A DNA stretch of 64,000 nucleotides from Rostratula benghalensis (lineage: Eukaryota > Chordata > Aves > Charadriiformes > Rostratulidae). The position numbers and the translations under genes are program-made. Below, one piece after another: positions 9,969 to 21,500 of this stretch (the stretch's first letter is position 1; every line of letters starts with the position of its first letter). Location: positions 1 to 64,000 of the forward strand of contig VXAI01000638.1 of NCBI GenBank assembly GCA_013399305.1, in the 5' to 3' direction. Under the pieces are notes generated by a model. That model had not been told where the DNA came from. It saw only the letters and a program-made list of their open reading frames with translations, and searched no databases.

Positions 9969-10581
9969 GTAAATGAAAGTCTCCATCTAATCATCACCGT
10001 CTCTAATTGCCCTTGGTTCTGGTTTTGTTCCAACATCCCATCCTCTCCTAATGAACCTCTTTCTCCCCTGGAAGTGTCCAGTGATTTGCTGTTGCTATGC
10101 TTTCTACAATGTTGTAGTCCTACTCAAGCAAAAATGTAGTATATAAGCAGTCTCAAATCCTGGAGATTTTTCCAATATTCTGTGCCACTAAGTGCTAAAA
10201 AAGGCAGGGTTTTTTAGCATCTTTGTCTGGTTTTAAATAGTCTAGCTTTGAATATTGAGTAAAAGCTACTGGGAAATTATTCTCTGCCAAGTGTCTTGAC
10301 GTTTGCATTCAAACCTGCTGTTTAGCAAAGTTTCACACATCCAGCTATGAAAATTCATCGTGAATTGATCTAAGTTTCAGTTTCTGCTGCCTCAGTTTTT
10401 AACTTATTTTATAAATATATGAATTATTTTTTTTTTTTAAAGAAGAAAGTAGGTTTATTCTCTTAAGATTAGGAATAACCTTCACCCATTTCCCAAAATT
10501 CTTGTGGCCTGAGAATCACGAACTGGTGGCTTCTGGAATGAATGTGTGGGTCCAGTCCCCGCTCTGTGTTAGAGGAATGGG
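9969..10581. other. Unassigned sequence
   Basis: No gene or named repeat is recognised. Confidence 0.3.
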
Positions 10582-10697
10582 GAGGGACAGTACACTACGG
10601 GGAGCTCAGCAGCAGAGAGGCCAAGAGCTCTCATGTCCCTTCTCACTCTGAGAAGTGGTCCCTCTGCTACTGAGCTCCCCATACTGTACTGTCCCTC
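10582..10697. repeat. Near-perfect inverted repeat (hairpin), 36-bp arms
   Basis: The arm at 10,582-10,617 (starts GAGGGACAGTACA, ends AGCAGAG) is matched by the reverse complement of 10,662-10,697 at 33 of 36 positions. The arms enclose a 44-nt loop that itself holds a small CTTCTCACTCTGAGAAG stem. A transcript of either strand would fold into a long hairpin. No flanking target duplication or known transposon terminus is seen. It could be a hairpin RNA precursor, a MITE-like relic, or an old inverted duplication. Confidence 0.85.
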
Positions 10698-12384
10698 GTG
10701 TACAACCAAGGACGCTGGCACAGCAGCCTGCTGCTGCCCACCTGGGGATTGGTTAAGAACTTTTCTCGCCAGGGCAATTAATATTTCTGGCATCTGTGGA
10801 GGGTGTTAAGTGCATTTCCAAAGTCAATTAGAAATACAGATTTGCACAGCAAGCTTCAGCCTGTAATTGCCCCATTGGGCAATTCAATTCTGAGAGAAAG
10901 TGTCATCCACATGCTATGGGGGCCCCCACAGACTGTGGGACAAAGTGTTTTTTGGAGTCAAGCTTCCAGGAGTCACCTAAGATGACAGTAATTCGGTCCC
11001 TTTCTCTAATATGGCTTTGAGATACCTGTCCTCCCATTGTCTCTTCTCTGCACGTTGTTTATTTTGACCGCTGCACTCTGCTGCGTTTACACCACTTAGT
11101 TAAGCAAGCACTCCATAAGAATAGAGAGATAAATGAGAATCTTGCATCTCACTGAGGTTGTTTCCTACTGTAAATTCTTTAAATGCTGTCCTATTTAAGT
11201 GTGCCTTGAAGCATTACATTCATTTTACAAGAAATGCATTAACCTACCTCATCGCTAGGAAAGAAGCCTTCAGCCTTCTGAATTTAAGTGATATTGAAGC
11301 AGGCACTTATTGTTGCTTTTATGCTAAGATCCCAGGAATTGCACTTAAAAATCATTGCACCATAGCACCATAAGAGCAGCAGAGTTTTACCTTTCTAGAG
11401 AGTGGGGTCTTAAAACACCAAAGATCTAAACCTGAAAGCAATTAGCTTATATGCAGATCCTGCTAGACTATTTCCAAATCAGCGTTATTTCTCTTTGAGT
11501 GAGAACATGACTTCTGTCACCCTTTCCTTATTCTATTTCATTACTGAAGTAAGTCCTTATAAAATGTACCTGCGAGGAATAATGTTATGGGAATTTCACA
11601 CCTCACTTATCTTCTCTGCGTTCATGTCTTTGCTCCTTTTCTTCCTCCTTGCTCGGTAATTGTTGCCTGTATAATATCAGCCCTCCCACCGGCACTAAGC
11701 AGCCCTTGTCACTCCCACACGTTACAGAGAGCGGCACAGGATTGAAAAACTGATGGCAGAAATTTCCCATCCAGTGCCAAGCTGTTTATGGCAAAGCTTG
11801 CAAAATTAGGGCTTCTGTTGTGCAGTTCCTTTGTGCCTGCTTGTCATGTTTGTATGGGCAAGTACAAACCTCCCAACGCTGCTTTCCAGTGACTGCATTT
11901 ACTTACCTCTCTCTGCCTCAGTGCTAATTGGACCTAAAGCAGAAGAGGAATTCCCATCATGGAGGCAGCCACGATAATGCTTCAATCCCAGCGAGCTCTG
12001 CAGATAAAATGCTGCTGCCTGGAGCTGGGTCCCAGGAATTACTCGACCTCAGCTGTTGATCTGTGACTTTCCAGCTGTCTCCAGGCTCCAGAGCAGACCA
12101 AAAGGTGGGTGCTGCCTTTGATCTACCAATTTTTAGTACAAGTCAGGCTACTTCGTAGCTCTTGTTGGGTGAAACATGGCTTCCAGTGGCATTCAAGCAC
12201 AAAAACAGAGGGCTAGTAGCTTCATTCTTACTTTTTCTGGTTTAATTGATCAGGTAAAGGGTTTCCTTACTCCTGTAATGTTATCGACTTGACAGAGCAC
12301 ATTTGGATGTCAGTTCTCCCGTGGTTCCCTGCACAGTGGTTCACAGCAGCAGTTAGAAGATGGGTGCTCTTCCAGTGTTGGCTC
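10698..12384. other. Unassigned sequence
   Basis: Unique-looking sequence. No coding exon, RNA gene or repeat family is recognised. Confidence 0.35.
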
Positions 12385-12725
12385 TATAAAACCCTCTTGA
12401 TCAGTACCTAAAGAGGGCCTAGAGGAGAGATGGGGGGGGACTCATCAGGGCGTGGAGTGATAGGATGTGGGGTAATGGTATTAAACTGAAAGAGGGGAGA
12501 TTTAGTTTAGATATCAGGAAGAAAATTTTGACTGTGAAGGTGGTGAGACTGCAACAGGTTGCCCAGAGAAACTGTGAATATACCATCCCTGGAGGTGTTC
12601 AGGGCCAGGTTGGATGGGGCTTTGAGCAACCTGGTCTGGTGGGAGATGTCCCTGCCCAGGGCAGAGTTGGAACTCTTCAAGGCCCCTTCCAACCAGAATC
12701 ATGCTATAATTGTATGATTCGATGA
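12385..12725 (+). mobile_element. CR1 LINE, 3' fragment
   Basis: Shows the late RT and 3' UTR blocks of CR1: GGTGAGACTGCAACAGGTTG, GGATGGGGCTTTGAGCAACC, GGGAGATGTCCCTGCCCAGG and CTTCCAACCAGAATCATG, ending TGTATGATTCGATGA. It has many small deletions compared with other copies in the window and no usable reading frame. Confidence 0.9.
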
Positions 12726-13723
12726 CCTCAGTCTTCTACAGTGTTAGAATGCATCAGAGACTGATCTGAAGGACTAACCTTCCTGTGTTTAATACTGCCT
12801 TTTGAGTTTTGTGTTCTTTTCAGGCTGTAATTCCAAAGATAATCTATGTGAACAGCCCCTTGAGGTGGAGTTTGCAAGCACCAGACAGCAGAGCAAACTC
12901 GTAAGACACACACACGAACCCTCTGAACCTCTACATTAAGACTTGTTTCATTGCATCCTTGTGAACTATCCTGGGACGGTTTAGTTAACATGGTAGAATG
13001 TGATGTAGTGACGCAGTACCATCTGGGGAATGTGAGTCTAAGTACTTGTATTTTTCTGCTGAGAAGCTTTTAATGGACATTTTCCCAAAATACATTTTCA
13101 AAAACAATACTGACATTGAAACAAGTTGCCTTGCCCCAGCAACGGACCGTTTAATGCATGTCCTGCAGCTCTGTTGCTGATTTTTCTGGGCAATGTTCAT
13201 TTCCTTCCCTAAGGAAGCGAAACAGCAATAAAAATAATCCAGGGGAGGTGGAGGGGACAACAACACGGGACTGTGAGGGAGGTGGAGGGTGGATGAACAG
13301 TGGGGTCACCAGTGCAGCAGTGGCACTACCTGCTTAGAGATTTGTGGAAGACTGAATTTGCAGACTGGGTACCAGCCCCTTCCAAAGAAACAAACTGAGA
13401 AAGAGAGAGCGTCTTACCCTTGAAGCTCTTCAGTATTTACATTACCTTGTTTATAGTTGCTGCAAAAGCAAAACCCAAAACATTTTTCTTTGTGCAAAAA
13501 ATGAGAAAAACAAGGTGGATCCTGAACAGCTTGGCTTGAAAAATGTAAATGGTTTCTAGTCTGTCCAGCCTTTGGCATCCTGTGTATATTATATTGTTAA
13601 TGTTTTCAAAGTGGCTTAGTTGCACAGGTCCTATTTTCAGAAGGCAGGCTGTAGCCATGTCTGTTAGAGAACCTGAGGAATGTAGGATCTGTTTGTTCAA
13701 TGCTTGCTTTTTCTGTTTTTCAG
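12726..13723. other. Unassigned sequence upstream of relic H
   Basis: No gene is recognised. A 183-codon frame on the - strand (13,988-13,437) has no family resemblance and overlaps relic H in antisense. Confidence 0.3.
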
Positions 13724-13793
13724 TGTTCAGGCCAAACAGTTTAGAGAGCAGTAGGAACATTTCCAGCACTCGTTTCACCTCTTGGCTTGAAAG
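13724..13793 (+). pseudogene. CCDC88C: CCDC88C exon relic H (RPNSLESSRN)
   Basis: A 70-nt block with an excellent acceptor (TTTTTCTGTTTTTCAG) and a donor (GAAAG|GTAAAA). It reads (V)FRPNSLESSRNISSTRF…LER. Human CCDC88C has VSRPSSLESSRNTSSNSS…LKG in its C-terminal region, so the SLESSRN core and surrounding serines agree with no gap. It starts with two bases of a split codon, in phase with relic G. The block remains open and spliceable; the pseudogene call comes from the rest of the locus. Confidence 0.75.
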
Positions 13794-16700
13794 GTAAAAC
13801 TTTTTACATCTGAGTGGTGACAAACAGGAAGTGGAATTCCCTGAAACTGCGTACAAAATGCTGCTTTCCTTCCAATTACCTTTGGAGATTGTTGTTTTTG
13901 CAATTGTAATGTTATGCAATCTGGACATGGCTGTCTTGGGAATCAAAACTGCTGGCAAGAAGTGTATTTCTAAGACTGACTCTGGCAAGGGGTGGCTTTT
14001 AAGGCAGGCGAGTTTATTTCTGCTTCCATCTGCCTGGCATTGTTATTGTGGGAAGTATCTGGCCACTCTTAGGCTCCTTTTACAGCAACAGATCTCTGCT
14101 GTTCTTACTCTGTACACACCTTGTGTATGGAATCGGTGTGCTCTGGTGATGTGCTCTTCCTGTGCATCCTTGAAGGACGCCAGAACACTGGAAAAAATCC
14201 ACTTGCTGCTTTCTCACTGGCATGTTCTGACTCTCACATCGCCAAGACTGGCAGATCTTCTAGTGGCACAGAGGTGGTACAGAGGCTCCCTTACTATCTG
14301 CATTATTCCAATTCTTTACACAAGTAGTTATACTTGTTTAACACAGAGACTTACAGACTGTAAGACATTTACTAGACCTGATTTTTCAAAGTTCTTGACT
14401 GCCTTGAGTTCTGTTATCAGAGTGGTGGAATTTCACATCCTGGCAGCACTGGAGGTGTTCAAGGCAAGGTTGAAAACTTGGCATGTTTTTACAAACTGCC
14501 AGTACCAGGCAGAATTAATCTGACTTAACATTGTAGAGTGAAATAGTTAATTTACTAAAAATAACAAATGAAGTTTTCGTTATGAAGGGATGCTAGACTG
14601 ACGAAATAGACTTGGCTGTGTAGGTCTGTTTTCAAAGCTGGTATTAGAAGCTTCCATAAGAACTAAGAGAATGGCATCAGCTGGAAAGTGGTGAAAAAGT
14701 TATGATTTTGAGTGAACTGGCAGGAGGTTAAGGTTTGGGGAAGCTATGGCAAGTTTTGCAAAACTAAATCATGTTTGTCCAATCACAAGGATTTCTTCAA
14801 AAGTATGAAGAGAACAGTATACATGTCTAAAATCTTCTCAAAAAGGGAAGTCCTTAAAAGGCTAACTTGGGTCATAAAGGCAGTGAAATATGCCTTGATG
14901 AAGGTTAGTCCTGATGTGGAGGATTGTGAGTAACTCCATTAAAGAGTAACATGGATGAGTGGGCAACCCAGCGACAGACTACCTGTCGTTACCCCTGCTG
15001 AAGCCCTGGACGGGTTAGTTTACTGACTGTTGGTTTGGGTGGTTTTTTTTTGATTGGGGGCAGTGATGAGGGAGTGAAAGTGGTTATTACTGGGGACAGA
15101 GATGAAAATGTGATTGTTCCAGAGAAATCAGGAACCTAAATCATGTCCAAAACAAAATACAGAATGCCATGGAAACTCTCTATCATTCCCAGATGCTGAT
15201 CTCTTTGGCTCTAGTTAAGATACTTGTATTTTTGTAAACAAGAATTATCATAACTGAGGATGATGTAGCTCTGACGGTGAGGCTATGCCAAAGTAAGTAA
15301 TGTGTGTGTTGGATGACCAGAGTGAGGAAGAGCAATAGATCTAAGCTTTGGCATTAGGCTGTGAAAAGTGCCCATTGCACAAAGGGAAAAGAGAAGGAGC
15401 CCAGATCCCTCTTCAGTGAGCGACACCCTGCAGTGTGAACTGAAAGTCACCCTAAAGGAGAGAGCACTTAGGAAGGGAAAAATGGAGCTCATTACACCAG
15501 GCTCCTATGGAATAAAATAGATCAACATGATATCATAGTGGTTTAATGCTTTTGATTTATGGTGTAAGAGTTTATGGGAGAGGCAATCAGCCTCTGATTT
15601 AAGAAAATGCCATTGGGTAAAACATTCCTCTCCAACATCAGGTGCTGGCTGCCTTCAGATTCAGGATGGAGCTGGGCTACCACACTAGGACCAGTGGGCA
15701 CCTTCTCTGTGTGAAAATCCCAGTCAAAGGCCACCTTGCTCACTTTTTCAGCAGTTGGCATGCTCTGAAAGCATGAGACCCATTAACAGCAAGTAAAGCA
15801 CAGTTTGCTTTTGGAAACACACTGTTAAGCAAGAACATGAGGGTTTGAGAAGAATATTCCAGATGGAGAAGCACAACCCAGTGGACTGCTGAGGCATCTC
15901 TAGAGACTTGGATTGGAGGGAAGAGGGAGTTTTCTGCAAGAGGTAAGTAGAAAAGTATGCCTGTGAAGAACCAATGAGAGCATTTTGTAGTGCTTCTAGT
16001 CTGATTGCTTTACCATTTGGCAGGGTATTTTGAATGTTATGGGATGTGGAAGTCTATGTTTCCTCACTGCTTTAAATATCCCTGACCAAAATTCTTGTTA
16101 AACCCATGGAAAACGCTTCCCTGCACCTTTGCAAGAGGAGGACAGACACAGGAAAGCACTTCTGCTCTTTCTTAACTTCCATGTTGAAGGAGCTTGGGAA
16201 GGAGCAGTGTGCTGGGGACATAGAGAGATTTTCCTGCTGGTTACAAGGTGTGGACACCCTCCTGTAACAAGCTGAGATGGTCTCAGCCTGCGTTGTCCTG
16301 CTAAGCTTTAATTTGTGGCAGAAGATCCTCAGGTTTGCTGAGTTCTCACAGGTGTTGCCAATCTTTTTTCCACCTTTCCAGAAAGTAGCCGCTGAAGGTA
16401 CCAATTGAGAGCCACTTTGCTAACCTCTGAGCCAGGAGAGAGTTTACACCTGCTGAAGGATGTTCCTGCAAGGAGGATCCCTGGAAAGGGATAAGGTAAG
16501 TTAAATTATGAAATTTCTGTTGCTTTTCTGTTGGCTTGGAAGAGAGAGCTGAGCTGTAGGTCTGGTGCTGAGCCTGGGAGAATGGGAAATCTTCCAAAGG
16601 AGAGCTGGAAAACCTGGGAGCTGTGGGTCTTACCTCACAGCTGCTAGTACAGCGGCAAGGGCAGAGACCTGAAGTTTCTTCTGGAGGTAGAAGGGTGGCT

Positions 16701-17234
16701 GGGGTGACTGAGATTATTTGTGAGATGCGTGTTAGGCAGTCATGTTTTCCACTGGGAACTCTGGACGCCATGCTCACCACTCAGGGCAAATTCCCAGCCA
16801 TAAATTCTAGGACAGTGGTCTATGCATCTTCCTAAAGCACCTGGAGTGCAAACCTGAGGACTGCACATGTGCCCTGCAGGGTGAAAATTGAGACCGGTGG
16901 AAAAGCTTAAAAACAACACGTGATGTAGGGCAGAGTGGGACAAGTACAGAAAAAAAGAGAAAATAGGAGGAGAACAGACAGATAAAGCAAGATGCCTGAG
17001 CTGCAGTAAAAGTGTGTGGATTATCGCTGCAAAAAGTGCAGAGAATGTTTGTTATTTCCCTTGTATCCTCACAAAAGCGGGTGCTTGAAAGGATTTAAAT
17101 CAAACTTTCATAGGAAAGTTCACCTGTATAGGCAAAGCATAGATCAGTTAATTGGAATTAAGGGGAGCCAGTGCTGTCAGAAAGGGCCTCTGCTGGAATA
17201 TGCTTAGAGAGGGATGCTGATGACTGGAAAGGAG
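13794..17234. other. Unassigned sequence with one CR1-like scrap
   Basis: A 230-codon + frame at 13,831-14,523 has no recognisable domain. Its end (14,425-14,480) runs through an eroded CR1 3' scrap (GGTGGAATTTCACATCCTGG, CTGGAGGTGTTCAAGGCAAG). No other gene or repeat is seen. If CCDC88C once continued here, its next exons are not recognisable. Confidence 0.4.
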
Positions 17235-17635
17235 ATCACCGTGGGTGAGCAGAGGTCTGGAAAATATGATCTGGGAAGAAGACTGAAAAAAGAGGGTTGT
17301 TTAGTCTACAAAAGTCTAAGAGGCAGCATGATTAATCCTTAGGTGTTTAAATGATTAACACTGGGAAAGGTAGCAATAGACTGTTTATCATGTTCATTCA
17401 CAGGACATGAAAAAAATTAAAATAATTAGAAAAATGGAAGATTAAGACTTTTATGTTACTACAAGCTTTTTATGAATAAACCTAGCCAGGGGGTGGAGAC
17501 ATTGCCAGAGGAGAGGTAGAATCATCTTGATATAAGAAACCAAGCTAAAGTTCTGGAGGAGCATTCCTTATTGGACCTCAGAGCAGGGAGATGGTCTAGA
17601 TCAGTTCCTTCCTGCTGCATTTCTGTGGCATTTGT
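17235..17635 (+). mobile_element. Old, heavily eroded CR1-like fragment
   Basis: Successive blocks resemble the CR1 3' half, with a CTGAAAAAAGAGGGTTGTTT segment where [12 protein letters not shown] is normally encoded, then a GCCAGGGGGTGGAGACATTG block, and a GACCTCAGAGCAGGGAGATG block near the end. Divergence is far greater than in the other copies, so it is an ancient insertion. Confidence 0.5.
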
Positions 17636-18497
17636 GACATCAGTAGCACCAGTTTAACTTCATTCTTTTTGAAGCTTGCTGCTTCTGGTTGTGACACATG
17701 CAAGCCAGGAGCTATTCAATTCAGTGAAGTTACTTAATCATCACACACAGTAAAATGATTTGACCAAAGCCAGTGAAAAACGAGAATTGCCACTTCCACC
17801 GAACAATAGCTATTTGTCAGCTTTAATAGCTGCTGTATAATTCATGGAGATAAAAGCCTACAAAAACTGTCACTTCTTTTCATTTTGAGAGTTTTAAATA
17901 CGTCCCGATATGCAGTTGCTGAGTGCGTGTGACAGGGGCTGTGGTCTGTAAAAGAGACTGTTCTCCCCCCTTGGAAGTGACAAGGGGGAGGAGTTGACCT
18001 GTGTCACCGAATCCCTTTACTTCAGCAACCTGCTTTACAGCATCTGCATGCAGAGACCAGCAAAATATAGTGGCTGCATGAAAGAAAAGCAAACCAGGAT
18101 TTTTCTGGAGTTTATTTTGCTGGGTAATTTTTAGAAAAGGAGGTTTGTGGAAGTGATTGTGTCTGCTCCACCTGCGAGGCCTGATTTACCAGCTGCGCTG
18201 GTTGAGTGCTGCATTTTTAGCATGCTCTGACAGACATCCCTTATGTTTGGTGACCAAGACTCTGCTGTCTGGATGTTCTGATCCCACCTTGTACTTAATA
18301 TCTGTCTAACACATCTTTGAGCCCGCTTGCAGGTCAGCTCAACTGAGAATTGCAGCCTGTGTGGGATCTAGGAAGGTAATACTGCCCACGATGTTACTTC
18401 CACCAGTGTCTCTGCTTTCCCTGGCACCCAAGGGGGCAATTGCTGCCTGTGGGTCATCTCAGGACTTTTTCTCAAAGTGGAAATGCTTTCCCTGCAG

Positions 18498-18580
18498 CCA
18501 CCAATGAGACCTCAGCACCAGAGAGATCCAGGCCCCTGGCAGGCTCTTGGGGAAGGCAAGTAGTCCAGGATAAAGCTCTG
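18498..18580 (+). pseudogene. Weak CCDC88C C-terminal relic candidate I
   Basis: After TTTCCCTGCAG the frame reads ATNETSAPERSRPLAGSWGR then QVVQDK. The human C-terminal region has AAPTSEGRPLKPGQYVKPN, so AP, RPL, G, Q and V can be aligned with gaps. It lies in the expected order after relic H. The similarity is low and no donor is seen, so it may be chance. Confidence 0.2.
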
Positions 18581-21500
18581 TTGCTCCTTATTGAAGAGTA
18601 GTGCACGTGTTACTAAGGAATTAACTGCACTTCATTTTCTTAGTATCATCTTTTATAAATTCTTTAGATCTAATAAAAGAGCAGCAATATCCAAGGGTAC
18701 ATAACTGTGCATTAAAATGCACTGGAACAAACGTTTACTTTCTTTTACTTTGCTTTCTGAAAGATCTCTCCTTTCTGAAAGATTTTTCTCCTGTGATTTT
18801 TTTGATATGTGTACTTTTACATATGTGTAGATAAAAATTCATACAAATACTGAATAAATACTAAATGAGCATTAAATAAAGAACAAAAAGAGCAAACAAC
18901 CCAACCCCCCCCAAAAGACGCAACAAAACAAAACAAAACAGAGGAGGGAGCGTTCCAAGTAGCCCTGATTAATTTCATATCAGTCCTTCATATTATTTTG
19001 CAATATTGCCTCTGGCTGTGCTCCTGAGAGCCTGAGCCTCACCAGTTCAGGCAGGCTTGCTGTCTGCACATCTGCCATCCTCAGAGCAGCCTGCAAAGGA
19101 CGCTTCTGTGCTGTTTGCAGCCTTTTCTGGCCGTGGTCAAGAAGTTCCTACATTTTCTGCTGCATCCCTGCTCAGACACTTGGAGGGATCCCTTAACCCC
19201 ACAGATAGTTTTAGACCTCTGGTCTGCCAGAAGACCTGGCAGAGGAAGGGCTCTGCCATCTGGTAGCATGTGGAGAGCCCTCTGCTTGGGTCTGGAATGA
19301 GGAGTTATTTTTGATGCCAGTTCTGACGTTAGCCATAGGTACTTCTGGAGTAGTTCCACGTTTTCTAAATGTCATTGTATTCTTTCCATGGGGTTGTGGG
19401 GTTTTTTTCTGGTTGGTTTTGGTTATTTTTTCTTTCTTCCCCATCTCCCCCCAACCCTCCTCCCTGGTTTGCTTCTGCGCTTATGTCACTCTGCTTCCTA
19501 CCAGGTTCAAAATGGAGACCGTATCTTGGAGTAACCTGCACAAGGCTCCTATTTCCAGACTTGCTCTCTCTGGCCACCCTTGGAGCGGTGTCACCCCGTG
19601 GCAGTGAGTGGATGGGGACTCTCACCAGGTGCTGTACTGGGCATGCAGCATCACTGGCGTCTCTACAGCAGCACAGCAGAGCAGTACGTTGGGTGAGTTA
19701 TGGACCAGTCCACAAACTGAACTGATAAGAGCATGTTTTGTTTTTTTTTTCCCCCCAGCTTCAGTGGTGTAACTTGTGTCTATCTTGTTTTTTCTAAAAG
19801 TCGTGCGTTTCCATTTGAATGGCAGATGCTCTAATACCTATCCCACAGTATAGGTATTTATAGTGCAGCTTTCACACCTGTGGGAATAAGAGTGATGGCA
19901 CGAGTTAGCAGGAGGTCAGCTTTTACGTCTGTTACAGTCTTCCTGAATGACCTCAGACAAGCCTTTTGAGCTCTTTATGCCTCAGACAAGGTTTAGGCTG
20001 TGGACAAGAGAGAAAGAAAGCCCTCCCTCACAGCCCTTGCTGTTACACGCTCAGATAAGATGCTGCCTCACGCAGAGATCAGCTTTTGCCGTATTTGGAC
20101 ATCATGAAAGACTGTTCTCAGCAACCTGCAGAAACAACTTACTATAAAAACTAACAACACCACCACTAATGCTCTGTATACTTTGTGGTAGAGCTGCAGG
20201 AGGCTACATCTGTATGTGTTTGGATAAGCTGTGAGCAACAGTATTTGGTTTTTGCACCAGCTGTTGTGATCCCAGTGCCATTTATCTGCTGGTTGGTGTC
20301 TGTGACGATGGGTACGGGTGTGAACCCCGCTCTGCGTGCGTTGCCAGCTCTGTATTTAGCATCTGCTTTTGGCACCATGTAACAGGTTCTGTTAGAGAGA
20401 TTCCAACGTACAAGCACAAGCTCACAGAAAGAGAGACAGTTCAGAGTTCCCCGTTTTCTCTTGGCACGTATCCTGAGTTTGGTTTAACTAGTAAGTTCCC
20501 ATCATGTCTTGAACCTGGACCATCCTCTCTTATCCCTTACACAGACCAGGATCTCTTTGCATTTATGAATGAGTGGGTGAGGGAGGAGAGGGCTGGGCTG
20601 GGCTGACTCCTTTGCAGTTGAACCAGAAAGAGCACAGGAGCTGACACACAATCTCCTCCTCCTCCTTCTCTGCATTGTTCCACTGACAGCCTTGCTCACA
20701 GCTGGGAGGAGGACAGCATCGCCGGCAGCCTGAACAGGGAGGGCAGGAGCTGGGAGAAGTTTTGTGCTCTTCTCACAGGTGAGTTTCTCTTTTTTTTTTT
20801 TTCTTTTTTTTTTTTTAAATGTATTCATTCTTAAAAGAGAGTTAATTTTCCATCATTGAGACAGGTTACACAAGGCTATGAACCCTGCAAAGGCGGCAGG
20901 AGAGTTTGTTGGCTCTGTTGTTGTTAAAGCAAAACAAGGCAGTCCAAGGACTCAACCAAAGCAACACGTCCAAAAAAAATTCACAACTTCAAAATTAATT
21001 TCCTTGGCAAGTTCCCCACTAGTGGGAACTTGGAATAGAAGTTTTCTTCCAAGAAAAGTTCCAGTTAGGCACAAGGAGAGCTGCATGTTGAAGTTGTATT
21101 GATGAAAGGGAATTGTTAAGATAAACTAAGAAAAGTGTTTCATGTTTGCAGTGGGGAACCAGAGCAATAGCCAATAAATAAATTCCAGTAGTCCTTTTCA
21201 GAGAACTTAGTAGAACTGTACAAGTTGACTGGATGTAAGCTATTTTGACTGACTAATAAGCGACTTAAAGATTTCATTTCACCTGAGAACACAAGCCAAA
21301 AGTTACACCTAATACGAAACTGCTAAATCACATACCTTGTTGTGTGGGTGCTCTGTGCAAACCTGTAGAGATTTCCCTTTGTATCACAAAACTATGCCAT
21401 GACTGTATTTTCCAAACAGTAATCCACTTTTCTTGCTGCTGCTCAGAACCTGACTTGGGAAACTTGAAATGTGAAGGTTTGTTTAGTGCAATGATGTCCA

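Noticed and set aside
13437..13988. 183-codon - frame
   Set aside because: Antisense to CCDC88C relic H and without any recognisable motif; likely chance.
13831..14523. 230-codon + frame
   Set aside because: No domain, signal or family resemblance. It ends inside an eroded CR1 scrap and has no splice or promoter support.
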